From contig VWPU01010145.1 in NCBI GenBank assembly GCA_013398955.1, positions 248,001 to 312,000 of the forward strand: DNA of 64,000 nt. The letters run 5' to 3'. The notes beneath the pieces were generated by a model. That model was not told where the DNA came from. It did no database searches and saw only the letters and a program-made list of their open reading frames with translations. This DNA comes from Callaeas wilsoni. Taxonomy: Eukaryota > Chordata > Aves > Passeriformes > Callaeidae. The translations under genes were made by a program, and so were the position numbers. Shown in pieces: positions 1 to 13,830 of this stretch. Positions within the stretch are counted from its first letter, which is position 1. Every line of letters begins with the position of its first letter.

Positions 1-3000
1 TCTGGTTTATCTTATCATGTAAGACCACTTTTCATTAACTGTGAGCAGAAAGTGACCTTAGGTAAGATTTTAGTGTCAAACCTTCCACGTGGTTCACTTT
101 ATTTAGTGTGTGTGAGCTTCAAAGTGTTCACATCGCTGCTCCAAAGCTCCTTTGTCATTGTCATTATAACAAGAACTGTTAAAACAAATATATATAAAAA
201 AAGTACAAATACAAAGCACAAAAACTGTACTGCGTATTTCCATCTTAATTTGGGAAGGTACTTCATCGTGAGCTTAACTAGGATCACAGATACACATACT
301 TTACTGAGTAAGACCAAGTAAAAAGCAATTCACTACCAGTAAGTTTTACCTGCATGAAGGACTCTCTATTGGTGGCGGGTTTGTCTTATATCATAAGCTC
401 TGCTTCATGCACAATACAAAGCTGAGTGCTGCTTGTTTAATGTAATCAATCTGCATAAACACCTCGACTTAAAGTGATAACTGGCATGAAAAGAACAGAG
501 AGTTCAAGGAAATTGGTTTTACTCCTTATATTATCCTTTATCTTTGTATTTCTTCTGAAAAATGAACATCTCAGCTGAAACCATACACGTTGTTGCCATC
601 TAGGCCTTGAATTCTCCTGCAAGATAGAGACTTCTCTGTGGGAATATCTGTGGTCAAAATCTACTTCATCTGCACTCCAAGAGATTATTTCTCCTTCTTC
701 AAAGCCACAATTTCCTCCCTAGCTTCTTTCTCAACAACACAATCAGGTATTTCAGCATTTGGCACAGCTGAGGGGCTGAGGAGGGTGGAAATTCCACATG
801 TTGAGGAAAAGGGTGGCAACAATCATAATTTCCTTGCTGGGGTTTTTTTTTGATTTTTTTTCTGGTTATGTTTATGAAATCAAGAAACCTGTAATCTTAT
901 TATGTGACAGTAAGAAGTTTCAAAGCTGCAGTGCTACCTAAACATGCATTTGTTAGCATACTGACATCAAAATAAATAAAAGAAGTGTTCAGAGCAAGTC
1001 TGATAAGTTAAAGAGCTCATTCTATCTTCTGCTTGGTCAGTGCCTATTTTTAACAATAATGCATTCAATTTATTTTAATGTAATAAACTCATATTTTTAA
1101 ATTAATGATGTTATTTGCACCAGATTCTGAAACGCGTAGGAATGCCTGTGGCGTAGTTTTAGATAACCAGGCCAACTGAATACCTTGGGTTTCTTAACTC
1201 CTTGCCACGCATCCTGGAGCTTCAAGCTGGCTGAGTTTGTACTTATCACTACATCCCAGAAAGACATCTGGCCTCGATTGCCTTGCATTCATCATGGGAA
1301 CTTTTCGCACTGTACAGTACTGTTAAACAGAATTATAAGCTCTTGATTTTTAAACTTTTTGAATCTGCACTTCCTTTCCCACAATTATCTCTGCAAAGTA
1401 TTTCAATGCATATTGGTAAAAGAGACTTAAATTTGTGCTTTTGCACGGCATGATTGGCAGACTCACTTTTCAACATGGATATAGTGTGACTGGTTGAATG
1501 TGTTGTTAAACGAATGAATGCTCCACCAATAAACACCTTTGTTCAGCCATCACCTCTTTAAGCAGAAAGAGAGACTATAATTTTCCCTCTCAGGACAGAG
1601 GCAGGTACCTTAAAGCAGAACAAATATAAAGCCACATTTTAAGCTAACTATACTGTTGACTGTGGAGTTTTGTCTTCTGATGGATGCAAAGCACATTCAC
1701 AGATTAATTTTCTATGGCCTAAAGGGAATTTTCTGGATCCAGTCATTAAATTTTTGTTTAAGCATTTTCATATGTGGAAAAAACCTTTTTTGCTCAAAAA
1801 ATGTAAATTTTTAACACAGCCCTTGACAAGCACATCTCATTATGTCTGGGATTTGTATTTTGGCTGCAGACAAGCGATGTGATGATATGAACTTTAAAAA
1901 TGCAGAGATCAGCAGAAATTATTTCACTGTATAACACTTAGAAGAATCCTCACAGAAAGTTTTTGGAAGCCGCAGATCAACAACATTTTTGATTGCATCC
2001 TAGCCCTGCCATTGAAAGTGTACAGATAAACTATTTCTACTCTGTCAGTGACGAACCAAGCAATCCACCTTCCCAACTTGCAAAGCGTTACAGTTTATGA
2101 AATCTTGTCAGATGTTGCCTACATTTGAGCATTTTGCAAGCTACCACCTCAGCCTGGAATAAATTAGTAGGAAATTGCTGTTTACCAGGTGTTAAAAATG
2201 TTTCAGTTAATAGCTGTGTTAATACACAGTGGTTGTGACAGAAGTAATTAGGTTATCTTTTGTCTATCATTTTCTATGCTGCCTTCAGCAGAAGAGAAAT
2301 AACTTAGAAATATCTACAGGCTAAACACACAACCTCATAAATACTATTTTAGAAAACATTTACTTGTTTCAAAAATATGAACACTTACTGATCTGTTAAG
2401 AAGAAAGGGAAAAAAAACCCACTTGAATTCTATTTGATTTAGGAAAACCAGATTTGAACAGCTTTCTTTACCTAAATGATCACTATTAACATTAGTTAAA
2501 AATATATTGTTTCCTTAGAATATCCTGTTCACCTAATTTTGATAATTAATTAAAAGGTTTTGCAGATAGATACCTAGTCTCTTTGGTTTTTTCTAATGTA
2601 TTAGCTAGAGGTTCATCAAGAGGAAACCTACCTTGCAGATTGGTGATGCATCCTTGCAGTTGAATAGCCTTTAATGTGCTTTTATTCTCCTGAGAACATT
2701 TTTCTGGGACTTTGGAGTATGTAAAAATAGTACTGTTTTAGAAACACCACACAGGAGAAAAAGCAGTGCCCCAGATAGACACTGTTCCATGCACATGCAC
2801 TCCCGCATCAAGTCCTAATTATCCAATAAAACATACTTTCTCCTTAAGTTCTCTCAAGCTACTTTGCAGATTTGTCACAGGCCAGTAAAAGCATCTGGTC
2901 AACTGCATTTTGCCCTTTTGCTACATTCTCTGTGCCCTCGTGAACTTGTCCATATTTCTAATTTGTGACTAATATTGTCTTTCTTGCATGTTTTCTCTCC

Positions 3001-5584
3001 TCCTTCCCAGTGACTGTGCACTAACGAAGGACAAGAGTGTTTTTCCTCTTTTTCTTGCAAACTGGTGATGGGGGAATATCAAATGCTCTGCTACAGTTTG
3101 GATGCTGGTTTGGATATGAAATAACTTCAGAAGTAAGAGAGATACAGGATGGGTATTTGTGAGAGCTGAATCAACCCAAAGTGTCTACAGCAGTCATATA
3201 GCTTATATATTGCACAGATAAAAATGCCTGTGTTTCAAGAGAAATTAGGGAAATTTTTGTACTTGAAAGGGCTATAAACTATAACTATTTAACATATCAG
3301 AATTTTTCTGCCTAATTGGATTAGGATCAACTTAATTAAAAGATGCCTGAATCAGTTAAGTTTTCTGTGATACAAAGTGAGCTAAAACAAAAACACCAAC
3401 GATAATATTCATGGTTTGTATTAAGAGTTCACATCTGTAGTTAAATTGAAACAGATGCTTTCCAATACAAGCCATTGTTTTTAACTTGCATGTGACAATA
3501 TGTTTTGATGTTTTCTCCTTAATTGTAAAATCATGTAATGAAGTCCCTTTAGCATGTGTGTGGCAAATTGCCAAAGCCTCTGTTTTTCCAAGAGTCTTTG
3601 GTAAAATTTCTCATGGTACCTTAGTTAAGATTGTTCATCACAATCTGATGATTCCCATTTTGGATTACAGAAAGTCCATTTGGGTATTCTGGAGACCTCT
3701 CAGCAGGACTGGAAACTTAAGAATGTATCCCTTAAGTTTTCCTAAGGCTGGGCAAGACGAGACTTTCCTGAACATAAAGGCTTACAGTGGAACTTCTCAA
3801 GAAAATCTCGTGTTATATATCCATTATTCCCAATAAGCATTATGAAAGTATTTGGTGATGTGCTTGATCACTTGAAATCAAGTGATAAGGATAAAATTTC
3901 ATGAACCTTCTGAACCTTGTGACTGGGCAAGTGTTTTTCACTGAATGCAGAAGTCTGAAATCTCAAATGACACTTCACCACCCAACAGAAAGTGTGAGTG
4001 ACTAGGAAATATACCCACGCCCGCTTATTAATGATAAGTCAGTTTGCGGTGTTTGGTAGCAGTGATGAAGATATGAAAGCTAGAAATGGAAAATTTCAAG
4101 TAACTAAGTTTCCTGACAACAGATATAACAATAGTAAAAAACTATTGCTAAAAATGATACTTCATTTCTTCAGTATGAATGTAAAATACATGAGAGTATG
4201 GTGGACAGAGTGGAGAAATAAATAGATCTGAAATCCTGTCCAAAAATCTAAATCCTTTTCAGCTTTCAGAGATTTGGTGTTTGAAATAGAAAACAAACAC
4301 AGATTTGTTGAAGAAGAATGGGTTAGTTAAACTTCGAGGAAACTGGATAGAATTTTCCTAATTCTGGAGCTCAACTAGGAACTTCAGGTAGCACTTGAGA
4401 AGAGAAGACCTCTGAGTTACACAAGATTGTGCTGTGAGGCTGGGTTGGTTAGCATGAAACCAGCTAGAAAGCCAAGGATACAGACGAGTCAAGGATCATT
4501 GTGAAGCTCCTGTGTCACTTTCAGAGCAAAGAGGATGTTATTAGGCAAATGATAACACCAACAAGGATGTTACTGTTCAGGTCAGGCTATCCAAACCATT
4601 GCTTCTAATACAAGCAAAGAATAAAACTGTAAAATACAGGTCAGATATTAATTTACAGATAGAATATTGTACTTTGCCTTCTGTTATCAGAAGGTCACCT
4701 TTGAACACCCACCTATACACAGTTTTCAGATAAAAACATCACATATTTTTACGTCCATAAAAGTACAAGATTTTTTTTATGTTTGTTGCTGTGATTGGGT
4801 GGATATTTATTACCAGGGACATGACATGATTAATGCCTTCCAACATAACAGATCTATTTCTCTATTTGTGCTAAAAGAGTTCACCTTTCAGTACAAACAG
4901 TCTATAGGAATATGTACGACATGTACACAGTAGTTAAAATATTCTCAGCACACATTTGAGATGTATAATATTTGCTTTCACTTGCCCTGTAGGTCACTGA
5001 CTTAGACTGGGTCTTATCACCTCTTCTGAGTTCAGATCATTTTTCAAGAGGCAAAATAAAAGTTTTGGGCTTGAGTGTTTAGAATCAGATTTTGTTATAG
5101 TGGGATTAAACATTTTCATTACTGTTAAAATATGCCCCTTCATTGTTTCCCCAACACAACTTGAAAGTCTTGTGAGATATGCTTACCTATCCTAATTTGT
5201 CATAACCACACAAATACTTTGCCAGCTTAAAGGTCTGTCTAGCTCATTATCTTATCTCCAACAAGTTCTGGACAACAATGTATGAATATTTTCTCAATTT
5301 CTCACTATTTCTAGCTCAAGAGGATTTCTAAACTGGATGTGGTTTTGTATCATTAATCCTCAGCGTGTTGGTTTTCCATATGCTTGCTGTTCTCCTCTTC
5401 AAGCTATGTAAACTACTAGGAACCACAGAGTCACTGGAGGCCTACTGTCCTCTGAAGAAGATGTACTTTTTAAATTTTTCATTTCCAGTGTGGTTTCTCA
5501 TAGATCCTTTGGAGAATTCTGGTTATTTTATTGAAGAAGACAATGAAGCTCAGTCCCCATCTTCTTCATGTTCAGTCATGGTTT
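1..5584. other. Intergenic or intronic DNA, no gene recognised
   Basis: AT-rich unique-looking sequence. Open frames are short (116 codons at most, at 3486-3836), have no recognisable domain and no convincing paired splice sites. I see no RNA gene and no recognisable transposon. Homopolymer T runs (for example near 841-858) and an AT-rich patch with overlapping TAATTAATTA-type sequence near 2530-2560 are the only compositional features. The inverted repeat at 3867-3886 is listed separately. Confidence 0.6.
3867..3886. promoter_or_regulatory. Inverted pair of NK2-homeodomain-type sites
   Basis: ATCACTTGA at 3867-3875 is followed after two A residues by its exact reverse complement TCAAGTGAT at 3878-3886. 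Each arm contains CACTTGA/TCAAGTG, the consensus known for NK2-class homeodomain proteins (the NKX2 family). The two-base spacer is too short for a stable hairpin, so a dimeric protein site is the more natural reading. Function is inferred from the motif alone, and chance occurrence is possible. Confidence 0.2.
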
Positions 5585-6130
5585 TATAAGCTCCAATCAT
5601 ATTCCCTCTAAGTCATCTTGTCTATGGACTGAGGTTCCTGGCTGTCTCAGCCACTCCTTGTTCCATCCACATCTTTGATCATAATTGTTGCCCTTCTCTG
5701 AATCTCTCTATTTTACTTACAGCTGTAGTGGGTCAAAGGTACAAGGACTGCACTCCGTGTTCCTGGCTTTGGGCAGATAAGGAACTTCTACAGCAGCATA
5801 ATGATGTTGTCTGTTTTGGTTTATCTCTTCCAAAACTCTGAGGGCTTTTGACTGCTAATGAGAACTGATCTGATGTTTTCATGAGCCATCATGATAACTC
5901 CAAGACCCTTCTTTTGCACTGTAATAATTATTACTTTTTAGATAAGCTTCACTTTATACTGTCTACACTAAATTTCACCTGCCACTTTTTGCTTGCTGAG
6001 TCAGATATTTTTCCCACTTATCCTCAACAATTTTGTGCCTTTGTCCTCAATTATCCTGAATAATTTAGAAAACTCAATGAACTTTCCTCTGATAAATTGA
6101 CTGCTTAACTACTTCTGGATCACCTTAATG
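5585..6130 (-). mobile_element. Ancient CR1/L3-type LINE fragment
   Basis: The plus strand follows, in order, the antisense of the 3' half of a CR1/L3-clade LINE ORF2 as I remember it. The landmarks are 'CCCTCTAAGTCATCTTGTCT', then 'CTTTGATCATAATTGTTGCC' with 'CTTCTCTGAATC', then 'GGACTGCACTCCGTGTTC', then 'AGCATAATGATGTTGTCTGT', then 'ATGATAACTCCAAGACCCTT', then 'AAATTTCACCTGCCACTTTT', then 'CTGAATAATTTAGAAAAC'. The order and spacing over about 540 bp are too consistent for chance. The copy is heavily mutated and cannot be active. It is an old insertion, consistent with CR1/L3 fossils shared across amniotes. The ends are approximate. Confidence 0.7.
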
Positions 6131-9100
6131 ACAGGGCTTTTCTTTCTCATGGTTTTTGCAGCCCACTTTCCTTCCTCTGAATCCTGCATGAAAGAGTTAG
6201 GCTTGAAGTGATCAAGCAGTTGCAAAAAGTTTAATACTCTAAATGAGCCCTTGAGTATTTGGGGAATATCATCTGTGCTGTAAATTTACAATTCTTTACT
6301 CTTATTTCCTTCAGGTCACCTTTTACTACAACCATTGTATGTTGGTATTATAGATCCTTATGAAAGTTTGCTAGAAGAATTTCTTTGTATGGTTTTTGTT
6401 TTATTTGGAATAGCTACTTTTACCGTTTTCAGTATCACCATTCAGACTTGAGTGCCTATTTGTATAAAGGTCTCTAGTATTCTGCTCCCAGAGAGATACT
6501 TTTTAAAAAAAATTCACCAAATGGATTTTTTTTCCAAAACATGCTAATGACATCTCAGCATCAGCTTTGTCAAAGAACCACAGAAAAAAACCAAGATTAC
6601 TGCCACACAAGTTATTACTCGAGTGATTCTTACACCAAATTAATGCTGAGTTTCTGTGCGGGTGAGAATTAGGAACAGCTGAAAGTGGCCCCATAGTATT
6701 TTTTTTCCAATGCAGTGATTCCACTCGAGATGAGAATAAGAACCTAAAAAGCAGAGAAGGATGGCTCCCTGCCAGTGGCTGGGCAGGAGGTATGGAATAG
6801 GAGCTTGGAGCTGTTGGCAGAGCTGTTGAACAGGTGAGAGAAGCTTGGAGCAGGTGCAGCAGGTAGGTGGGAGAGAGGGACACCGTGCCAGTGTCAGTCC
6901 TGGGGGCGAACTGAGCAGAGAGCAGCGGTGTTTTACAGAAGCCTTTGAAAGTGTTCTTGTCATGAAGTGACAGCAGCATGGGTGCTTCTTACTCTTTTTG
7001 AAGTGAAGTTGTTTGCCCGTACCATGAACCAGCCTGATCACAGCAATTTTTAACACTTTGCAGTGGCTTGTACCCCACACACAGTCATTTTACAAAGGAA
7101 CAGATAAAGCTTTTCCTGGCTGGCAGCCATACAAGCCCACCACATCCTGGAGTTCAAATGGGGCCTTTCCTCCCCCAAGCACCATCACCTCTAGTGAGGT
7201 TGAGGTTTGGTGGAACATCAGAGTAACCACCGTGCTCCCTGCACTCTTGCAGTGAGAACCCCAGTGCCTGCTTGGGCTAGGAGTAAAAGCAACAGAGATC
7301 ACTGCTCTGACTCAGAGCTGTGTTGCCTGTGGACTAGCCAGGTAGATGCATTCCAGGGAATGAATTTGGATACACTTCCAGATTCGAGTCAGGCTATGGG
7401 ACCCCTCCCCTCTATCTCTGCCATATCCCCAGAGCCCAGAGTGAATGAGGACCTGCCATGGACCTCTATGTTGGTGGCAGCTGGGGGGACAAGGCTTCAC
7501 AGTCCCAGAGGGCCTTTCTGTCCCCACAGCAAGCAGGGCTATCTCATCTGCTGCATTATGTCCCTGGGATGCAGTAAAGCTTGCTTCGAATTTCATCTGC
7601 TGCTGATTTGTCTGGCACATCCAGAGCAGACTCTCCAACCCAACTGTCTTCCCTCTTAGCACAAACCTGTACTAGGCCTTCTTTTAAAGACTGTTCAGCA
7701 AACTGATAAATCAATGTTTGTAAAGCATTCTGAAGATGGGAAGTGGTCCTCCCACTTGACAAGCTTCTGCTGTTCCTGACTTCTTTCCATACCATGTTTT
7801 TTACTACTCTGATATTCCTTTGCAATGACACATTTTCCCCTATATAACACAGATAGATTGTTTTGGGTTTCTATCCTTGAATTTGCCATCGATATGTTGT
7901 GATCATGGATTTAACTGCTCTGCACTTTGTCAGTGTGTACAGTGGTTATAAAAAGCTTCTAGCCAGCTAACAGGAATTGTGAAATGGAGGGACCTGATGA
8001 ACACTGCGGCTTGTTTTTATGGGCTCATGTGAAAGGCAGATAAAAACATGCCAAGTAAACAAAGTTTCACTGCTGTTATTGTTTAGTTTGATATTTACTG
8101 TTTAGCACGATGGAAAAATATTGTGATATGATAGTGGACAGCTCTAGCAAAGGAAAACCTCCCTTGGTCCTTTTGGTCTCACATACCAGATACTTAGCAT
8201 ACAGCGTACTTGATGTGTCTGGCAGAAGAAAAAAGAGAAAGAGAGGGAAAATGTGCATTCTGCAATTCTGTTTTCACCAGGCACTGGCCAATAAATTATG
8301 TCTAGACTTTGTCCCTCAACCGCTATGCAGAAGGTCTGGACTGAACCACCTATAATAAATTAATTGTGGTGAGAAAAAAAATCACAGTGGGAAAAGAAGC
8401 AGGGTCTTCGTTTCAGCTTCCCATATAACATCTCTGCCAATAAACAGCTTTACTATGATAGCTCAGCCAACAGGCACTCTTTTGAAAACTTGTACTGAAG
8501 CCCAGACTTTCTTGTAATATCACAGTTCACTGACTTGCCAAATAGTTTCTGGGTAGATAGCACATCTGTATCTGGATCTATCCCAGTATTTTCTTATACA
8601 GCTAGACTCCATCTGAAGTATTTTACATAAAATCCTCTGTAACTTCTTCTTGTTTCGAGCTTTGAAATCAGAAGAATGATGAAATATTTAATTATCTGTG
8701 TGTCCTGCCAAGGTTCTTTCATTACTTACCTATAGCTCTCTGTGTGCAAGAGGAAGAAAAAAAGAAGACATTTTTTGAAAAAAGGACTGTGTCTGGGAGG
8801 TCTGTTTTTTGAAAAATGGTCAGCTCCAGGTCTCTGTTAAGGTGTTGCAATCCTGTGCCTTCTGCACAGGATGGGAGACAAAAGATGTGACACACCTCAG
8901 CTGAGCTGCAAGTGGGCTGGGCAGGAGCCAGCTCCCCTGGAGCCCATACATGGCATAGAAACTGATAGATAAAAGGGCCCACAATATTTAGAGTTTGGCA
9001 ATTTACACATGCCAAATATATGCCCACATACTTGTGGCCACAACATGAGTTATATGTGTGAACCTCAATATATGCCACTTCTATTCTGTGATTTATATTC

Positions 9101-12100
9101 CTGATGAGGTAGTCAGAGAGGCAAACATGCTCGGATTTCAGCAACGAAGTGCAGACACAGATTTTCTGACTAGAACTTGCTCTTTCACAAATGCATCCCA
9201 TTGCCCAGCTTTATTTCAGTAAGATGAGAGAGTCTGGGTCAGAAGCAGGAGAAAATAAAATATACAGCAGCTACTTTATAACCCACTCAGCGTTTATGGG
9301 ACTCTTTGCTTTTACAACGTAATGTCATTCACTCTTATCTTAAATATAACTGTGAGTCCAACCTGCAGCTATGGCATGTGGGATGGTGGAGCAGGTTACC
9401 ATCCTGCAACAGAACATTGTGACCCAGAAGCTGTTTAAGGAAAGCTTCACTATTAGCTGTTTAGTAGTAGACACAAAGGTAGCAGCCAAAGGAAATTAAA
9501 ATAAAACAGTGGATTTTCCACCTGTCTAACTTACCTAGAGTCCTTCAGTCACACCATGCTTGTTAGGCTAGCAGACTGAAACCGAGATGTGCCAAAGAGT
9601 TTCTGCTCCTCTCTTGTTTCTCCCAAGCCACAGCTCACTCTCTCTGGAAGCACTCTTATGAAACATTACTAGCATCCTTTGTTCTTCTGTCCTTGGATGG
9701 CTGCAGGTCCTTGATTGCTCTCAGACAGAGCCAGAGATGGAACCACCATCAAAGCTATCAGTTCTGGCTAAACCTCTTAAAGATTTGTAAGTATTAGGGT
9801 TTTTTCCAGGCTGATGCTTGCTAAGTTAGGCCAGTGTAGTCATACAAAAAACATCTCTGTAAACAGGCTAGCACACAACATTAGTAGATTGTTTCATGAC
9901 AGTGCCAAGTCTAGTATAAATACCCTTTGAAAATAGCATTAGAGAAGTCTATAAGGTATTGAGCTTGCCTATTTAGTCATTCATAAGCCAGGGAATAACA
10001 AATTGAGGCATGGTGATTGAACATAAAACCTTTAGTGTGCTATTTGATGCATCATGTCTTCGATGGGTTTTAATTACCATTAGCATATTATTTCTCAAAT
10101 AATACCCTCCTACTTTCCCTGTCACCATGATTATTCCCATGTGCAGAATTTTGTAGTGCTTTTCATCATTGCATGTTAATGTTTTCCTCTGAATATATAG
10201 TTAATTTAATTTTTTTCTTATTTAGAGACATATGAACATTCACACATCCCCGTCATTGTTATAGCTGTCTCTTAAAGCTCTTTCTCAGACTAAATTATAT
10301 ACATCTGTCTATAAGCAATATGTGAAACAAGATTTTTGATTTTTATTTAACACTTAATTCTGTTGAAGTTCATAGCACTAATGTAGTTGAGGTTAATGAT
10401 TTGGAATTATATTCTCAGGAACCGAACTGTGTCAGAAAGTCAAGGAGATTGCGCTGCTAAGTTTCCAGATCTGTTGAAAATCCATGCATATACATTACAT
10501 ATGTATAAATAGTGATTTTGGGTTTATGATATGAGTTACCAGTATTTTAACATTTTAACACAAGTAGAAATGAAAGTGACTTAAGCACTTTTGGGAATAA
10601 AAATCATGGATGGGACAGGGTCCTATACTATAGAAATGTATAGTTCAGCAGCAGCCAGGCTAATACTGCAGTATATGAATATATCTACAGAGACATCAGA
10701 CACAGTTCATCTCAGCAGGGCTTCTTGATGAGCAGTGCTCTCACCAAGCGATTTGAGGATGACAGTGTTTGGTGGCCCATGGGTGAACTGAAAGCCTAAG
10801 AGAAAATCTGCCAGTCTCTGTATGGGATGGCTGGAACAAAAATGGCAGTGGGAACTGATGTGCTCAGAGCTACCTTGAGCAACTCTACAAGTGCTCAGTA
10901 AGGAAAGACTTGGTGTGAGTCTCTGTAATGTCCTGTAGACCCAGGTCATTCTATCACTGCCATTTATTTTGTCCTTTCAAACATGCAGTTCATGGGGTGG
11001 CAATAGGCTCACCTCTTTGGGTGGTGAACAGGATACTTTGGGAAGAATAAGAATGAGAAAGATAGGGAAAGCTGATCAGGAAACAACAGGGAAAAAAAAT
11101 CCTAGGAGAAGAAGACCTGAAAGAAAATATGTGGACACAGCTAGGTAGTGAGTAGAGTATTAGATGATCAGAGAAGTACTTTTCAGATGTCTGGCAAAGG
11201 CTTGGACAAACTTGCACCTGGCTTCTGTGGTACTTTGGATGTATTGTAACCTCCTGGGTATAAATATATGAAGCACAGGATGATGTGGGATCTGAAAAGC
11301 CCTGGAAATTCCTGAAGTACTCTCACACTTAATGGGAGTGTCTTGGAAATGAGGAAGAGTCATTTACACAGAAATGCTCTAATTAAATGTTCCAACATTT
11401 TCAGACCTACTTTAATTGTTTGTTTTCATTCCTCTTGCCACTTCCTCAAAATTGTGCTATTTCATTTTTTCATCCAAATCTGGGACACAATTGTTTGTAA
11501 AATACTGGCATCTTCATTTGAATTTCTTGGGTTTGCTTTTTAATCAGAAACTCTTGAAGAGGAGAATAAAGAAAATCATTTGGAATGATCTGTGTACCAG
11601 CATGTCAACAGGTACAATAAGAAACCTCAATGAAACTGTGCACATAGAAAAACATATGAAATAAATCAGTGCAAGTTAAGAAGACTTGCCCACCCATCTT
11701 TTCTTTGCTGGAATAATCGTGTGTAAGTTTCCACTAGATCATCCTTTGATTGTCAGGATTGATTAAATATTTTCTGCTTTCAACTCTGAGGAGATGCTTT
11801 TAATAAATTTTTAATATTTTATCGCAGCACTATGTATTCTGGCTCCCATTAGCAATGAAATCTGTCCAGTGAGATTTGGATTTGACTGAAAGCATAGATT
11901 TTGCTTTTCTTCAGTTACTCTTTTCTTGTGTATCAAATAGATGAGTGGTTAGTGGCAGAAGGACACTAGATATGAAATAATCCCCCAAATTATATGTCCA
12001 GTCAGGTCACCAAGTTCAAATGGATGTTATAATACATGTTTAAGTCCCACGTGAATGCTTTGACAGTTGGTACCCATTTAATTGCATCTGAGTTATGATT

Positions 12101-13537
12101 TAAACAACTTTTCATAAACCTAGCCAGTGGGCTTTACAAATGCCTGTCTTTAAAAGGCCATTCAGGTTGTGCAAAAGCATGTGAGTAACTGGGTGCAGTA
12201 TTCGCATCGCACGCACAAGTAAGCTTATCCCTTCTTGGGTGTCTTCAGGTACCTGCAACTGAAGAGGGCACTTGAGGGTAAATATACCTCTTTTGACCTT
12301 CCAAAAATCATAGTTGCCCTGCTCCTGCCAGGCTCTTCCTATCTTGCCTGTGCATTCTCAGGATCTCCTTTTGGCCCAGTAGTTCATTATTCCTTACTAG
12401 TCCTGAAACACCATCTTCAAGCTTTTTGGCAAATGCCACCCACCCCTGCTAGTTGTTACAAATTTCTTTGATTGACTTACTTTTCAGCCTTCTGATAACT
12501 TCATCTGTATCTGAAGTACAGAAATTTTCTAGCAGAAGCAACTTTTCTTACGGTAATTTTGGGAGCTGCTGTTTTAGTGGGAAAATCTTTGCTTTCCTAT
12601 CACATGGCCACCCTACAACCTTGAGCTAGTTGGCATACTAATAGTTACTCACTATGGAGGCAACTACTTAACTTCGGGGTAATGATCATCCCCAGTCAGT
12701 TCAGATTTTAAGGAACTAGTCAGTTTAAAGCAGGGAACTGTTATCCTCGAATGACCCATGACAGGTTGAAGTATCTCAGTAGGGAGAAAAGAAATGGCAA
12801 AAAAAATGAGACATAACAGATACGTTGCTGATCCAGGTACTATACTCAGCTTTGAAATGGAAATGAAGATGAGTTGAGAAAAGCAAAAACTGTGTTTTAT
12901 TTTGATTAACATGTTAGAAAGGGCTGAGGAATCTGAGAGCATTTGGAAGGGAATGAAAGGACGTTTTAGTAGAGCTAGAACAACTCATTTTAATGAATTA
13001 AAGATTTGGGTTAAATTGTAACAGACATAACAAATAGTTAGGGCATTAAATAATCATCACCTGGCCTGTTAACAGATTTAAAAACCTTCTGACCTTGGAG
13101 AAGTCAAGTTAATCTAATTTGTTGTTGTTTGTTTTTTTTTTTAAATCAATAATCAACTTTTGAAATTACACATTTAAATAAAGTACTGAAAACAATTAAT
13201 TACCCTTTGAAGAGACGGGTGGATAAAACCCCCTTTTTACAGTTCAAATCTGCAATCATTTTCTTTCATGATTCCTTCAACATGTCTCAGTGCTTGCTGA
13301 AGCTCTGAACAACTTGGAAGACTTTTTGTGTACCAGAAAGGTGGTGTTTTCTTGGATTTATGTAATCACAGGTTTTCAACTGCTTTAATGCCATTAACTA
13401 ACATTTCCAAATGTTTGGTGTGTGGAAAGATCAATGGCTTTATTAATCTAAACGTATTACTCCCCTCACCCCTCCCTATTTCAAATCTGGTTTCTGTTTA
13501 AAGCTCTCCATAACCTCAGCCTTATTCTAGGTTAAAT
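6131..13537. other. Intergenic or intronic DNA, no gene recognised
   Basis: Between two ancient LINE fragments. A somewhat GC-richer patch at about 6640-7660 carries overlapping open frames on both strands (up to 159 codons) with no recognisable domain; I treat these as chance frames. The rest is AT-rich. About 10000-10200 holds a block with TTTAATTACCATTAGCATATTA-like homeodomain core motifs that could be a conserved non-coding element, but that needs alignment. The hairpin at 8850-8872 is listed separately. Confidence 0.55.
8850..8872. repeat. Perfect 9-bp inverted repeat with 5-nt loop
   Basis: ATCCTGTGC (8850-8858) and GCACAGGAT (8864-8872) are exact reverse complements separated by CTTCT. 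RNA from either strand could form a short hairpin. The stem is too short for a microRNA precursor unless the flanks also pair, and I see no obvious flanking extension (the next pair, A/G, mismatches). Confidence 0.7.
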
Positions 13538-13830
13538 GTGATATTAATCAAGCTGTGGATAAAGGCCACATATATGACTGAAGCTGTGTTTATTAGCTTT
13601 AGTGAAGCCTTTGATTTGGTCACACATTCTTTGCTCTTAACAAAGCCTCAGAATAATACAATATGGGGTTTATGTCAATCCCTAAATTGGTTATCATCAT
13701 ATTCAAGCAATAATGGAAAACAAACTATGTTCACTATAGTGGCATATGAGCTGATTTTAAACTCTCTGGTGCAGGTGTTGTGGATGGTATTCTTCTAGTG
13801 CTCTGGTTGTGTTCTTTGGAAATATCATAT
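13538..13830 (+). mobile_element. Decayed CR1/L3-clade LINE reverse transcriptase fragment
   Basis: An 86-codon open frame (13538-13798) reads like the central reverse transcriptase of a CR1-clade LINE. It contains FSEAFDLV..HSLLL (13598 onward), corresponding to the family's DFSKAFDTVxHSLLL block (RT motif A). A 'LNWLSSYSSN' stretch follows, matching the 'WLxxYLSNRxQ' region, then 'VQVLWMVFF' where the family has VPQGSVLGPxLF. The catalytic aspartate normally just before FSKAFD is serine here, and the PQG motif is lost, so the enzyme is dead. The open frame is a remnant and should not be annotated as a host gene. It is not clear whether it derives from the same subfamily as 5585-6130. Confidence 0.7.

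Noticed and set aside
6640..7662. Overlapping 116-159-codon frames on both strands
   Set aside because: They are open simultaneously in several frames because the patch is GC-richer and stop-poor, and none resembles a known protein.
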